From: RYN-428 sp035551995
GTDB taxonomy: Bacteria; Planctomycetota; Phycisphaerae; Tepidisphaerales; Tepidisphaeraceae
Assembly: GCA_035551995.1 (NCBI GenBank)
Contig: DASZME010000009.1
Location: 62,001-126,000 of the forward strand
Length of the DNA stretch: 64,000 bases
Direction of reading: 5' to 3'
Part shown: positions 62,380 through 64,000 of the stretch, in pieces
How the letters are laid out: each line of letters starts with the position of its first letter
How positions within the stretch are numbered: position 1 is the first letter of the stretch
Made by a program: the position numbers and the translations under genes
The notes under the pieces: generated by a model
Told to the model about the DNA's origin: nothing
The model's database searches: none
Seen by the model: the letters and a program-made list of their open reading frames with translations, nothing else

Positions 62380-62418
62380 TTTGCGATCGTCCGCGGCGGC
62401 GATGATGAGGAAATACCG

Positions 62419-64000
62419 ATGAATAACCCAACCCTTTCCTTTAGGTTGTCCGGCCGTCGCGGCGCCGCCTTGGCGGTTGCGGCCGCGTTGGCTTGCGTGC
62501 CGTTGGCTTTCGGTCAGACGCCGGCCCCGGGCGCCCGCGCCGCCAAGCCGGCGGTCGCGGCCAGACCCGCTCGGGCGCCGCGCGTGGTCAAACCAAAGAT
62601 GGACGGACTTGATGGCCTGGACGACAGCGCTCTTGGCGCGGAGCTCAGCGGGCGCGGCATCAACAGCCTGCTCGATTACTATTTCAAAGCCAATCACATT
62701 TCCCTCGAACAGCAGCAGGCGATCCGCACCTTCGGCGCCCTGGGCGAGCTTGAACGCAACGGCAGCAAAATTCCCTATCAGGAAAAACTGCGCCGCGTGA
62801 AGGAAGTCGCCGACGGAATCGACGCCGTCCTTCCGTCTCTCAAAGACCCGGCCATGATGCGGCGCACCGCCGGGACGCTGATTGAGTTCGGCGTCAACCG
62901 CGACGTGAACAACATCGAATACTGGGGAGCCGATCCCGTCACGCAGGCGCATCTAAAATCGCTGGGCGATGCGGTCGTCAAGTTGCTTGGCGCGGCCGCC
63001 GAGATGGGCAAGCAGCAGGCGGACGACTTGTCGAATCGCCTGGTCGGGGGCGCCAACGATCCCAACGCCAAGCGATGGGAGGCGCTGGACAACGCGGCCA
63101 ACAACGCCGCTTACGAAAAGAGCATGTCGATTTATTTCGCGTGCCTCGGGTACGACGCCAAGGACCCCGCGCGCAAGGCCATGGCCGAAAAAGCCATCAC
63201 CGCCCTGGGCGATTACGACACTGACGGCAGCGGCATTCAGCCGCGCGTTCGGAACATGATCGCCAAGCTGCAAATGGCCGCCGGTCTTTTCGAGGATGCC
63301 CACAAAAGTTTCCAGAGCGTGTCCGACCCGAAATCGACGCTGATCCCCGCCCCCAATCCGTTCGAGCAGTACGAGGCCCGCTATTTTACGGTGGTCGACG
63401 ACGTGCTGGCGCAAAATTTCGCGGCCGCGACGACGGACAAGGCGGCGCTCGATACATGGCAGAACACCGAACTGCCGAAACTGCTCGCCGGCGCCAACCT
63501 GGACGCCAAAGCCATCGCGGAAAATAAGAAGGGAATCGATTCGGCCGGGCAGATGCTCGAATGGCGAATCGACGTTTTGCAGGGGGATCTGGCCAAGCTG
63601 CCGGCCGACAAGAAAAAGGCCGACGACGCCGCCGAAGCGGTGCTTACCGCCCTTCGCGTCACCCGCCCCGATCTGGCGCCGATCATCGACGAACAGCTTG
63701 TCAAACGCATGCCGGCCAACAAGGTCATCGACGATAAAATGCCTTCGTCGCTGTTGCTCGCTCTTCTGAAAAAAGGGATGGTCGAATCCTACAAGCAACT
63801 TCCCGATAAGCCCGATCCGGTCGTATTGGACAAGGCGATCGAGGCGGCGGGATTCATTATTCGTCGCCAGGCCGGCCCGACGAGCGGAATAACGCCGGCG
63901 CAGGTGGACGAAGCCACCCTTTCCATACCGCTCCTGCAGGATCGCATGGGAAAGTTCGTCGAGGCCGCCAACGGGTATCTCGATTATGCGGTCGCTTACT
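62419..64000 (+). CDS. Secreted helical protein of unknown function (cut by window edge)
   Basis: Open from the ATG at 62419, with GAGGAA just before it, through the right edge, 527 residues so far. A signal peptide (RRGAALAVAAALACVPLAFG) is followed by a Pro/Ala-rich linker and a long, mostly helical domain with repeated Ala-rich helices (INSLLDYYFKANHISLEQQQ, AIRTFGALGELERNG, AMAEKAITALGDYDTDG). No enzyme motif is seen. It is the last gene of the visible Exb cluster and would be a periplasmic partner of that stator. Confidence 0.7.
   Translation, partial: MNNPTLSFRLSGRRGAALAVAAALACVPLAFGQTPAPGARAAKPAVAARPARAPRVVKPKMDGLDGLDDSALGAELSGRGINSLLDYYFKANHISLEQQQAIRTFGALGELERNGSKIPYQEKLRRVKEVADGIDAVLPSLKDPAMMRRTAGTLIEFGVNRDVNNIEYWGADPVTQAHLKSLGDAVVKLLGAAAEMGKQQADDLSNRLVGGANDPNAKRWEALDNAANNAAYEKSMSIYFACLGYDAKDPARKAMAEKAITALGDYDTDGSGIQPRVRNMIAKLQMAAGLFEDAHKSFQSVSDPKSTLIPAPNPFEQYEARYFTVVDDVLAQNFAAATTDKAALDTWQNTELPKLLAGANLDAKAIAENKKGIDSAGQMLEWRIDVLQGDLAKLPADKKKADDAAEAVLTALRVTRPDLAPIIDEQLVKRMPANKVIDDKMPSSLLLALLKKGMVESYKQLPDKPDPVVLDKAIEAAGFIIRRQAGPTSGITPAQVDEATLSIPLLQDRMGKFVEAANGYLDYAVAY

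Overview
This 64-kb, GC-rich window reads as a chromosomal segment of a planctomycete (Planctomycetota, possibly Phycisphaerae). The evidence is a DUF1549/DUF1553 gene paired with a DUF1501 gene, three ECF sigma/anti-sigma pairs, an SSS symporter with a DUF3311 partner, many secreted sugar-active or repeat proteins, and typical planctomycete intergenic repeats. The assignment rests on gene content alone. I saw no rRNA, tRNA, CRISPR array or intact insertion sequence.

Layout. 1-1574: the start of a nonribosomal peptide synthetase adenylation domain (cut by the window edge) behind a GT4 glycosyltransferase. 1808-6037: DUF1549/DUF1553 plus DUF1501 pair. 6038-6894: a gene-free, hairpin-rich stretch. 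6895-11976: a seven-gene minus-strand operon. 12234-12874: a ParE/Phd-type toxin-antitoxin pair. 13049-16048: a large HAF-repeat/SdrD-type surface protein. 16305-20734: argC, two envelope proteins and an HNH nuclease. 20951-25319: aldolase, di-haem cytochrome with beta-propeller, thioredoxin-like protein and DsbD N-domain protein. 25483-32884: DUF1080 protein, two ECF sigma loci and an SSS transporter. 32935-36474: EEP-family protein, pyrD and an iron-dependent alcohol dehydrogenase. 36734-47704: secreted glycoside hydrolase, purC, a FlgG/FlgC-like protein, a parallel beta-helix protein, a PLP enzyme and a TPR metallopeptidase. 47839-51158: polysaccharide ABC exporter with a methyltransferase. 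51402-57827: small membrane protein, metallopeptidase, decayed reverse transcriptase, lipoyl-fused LpdA and a third ECF/anti-sigma pair. 58443-64000: a VWA - ExbB - ExbD - ExbD - large secreted protein cluster, cut by the right edge.

The strongest candidate for an undescribed system is the 6895-11976 operon. A Ser/Thr kinase with two C-terminal zinc ribbons is followed by two membrane zinc-ribbon proteins, a 32-residue one-helix membrane protein joined to its neighbours by ATGA overlaps, and two coiled-coil proteins. By eye, both coiled-coil proteins follow the layout of ESCRT-III/Snf7 proteins: a short amphipathic start, a basic long helical hairpin and an acidic tail. One of them carries that region behind a Rossmann-like and a winged-helix-like domain. 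I propose a kinase-controlled membrane-remodelling system. The operon structure and motifs are visible in the sequence; the ESCRT-III relationship is my inference and needs a profile or structure search.

Other notable features are a four-copy REP-like palindrome, a two-copy ~125-bp inverted dispersed repeat, AT-rich repeat clusters on both sides of exbB, an anti-sigma factor fused to a cupredoxin-like domain, and a frameshifted group II intron-type reverse transcriptase remnant overlapping the end of lpdA.
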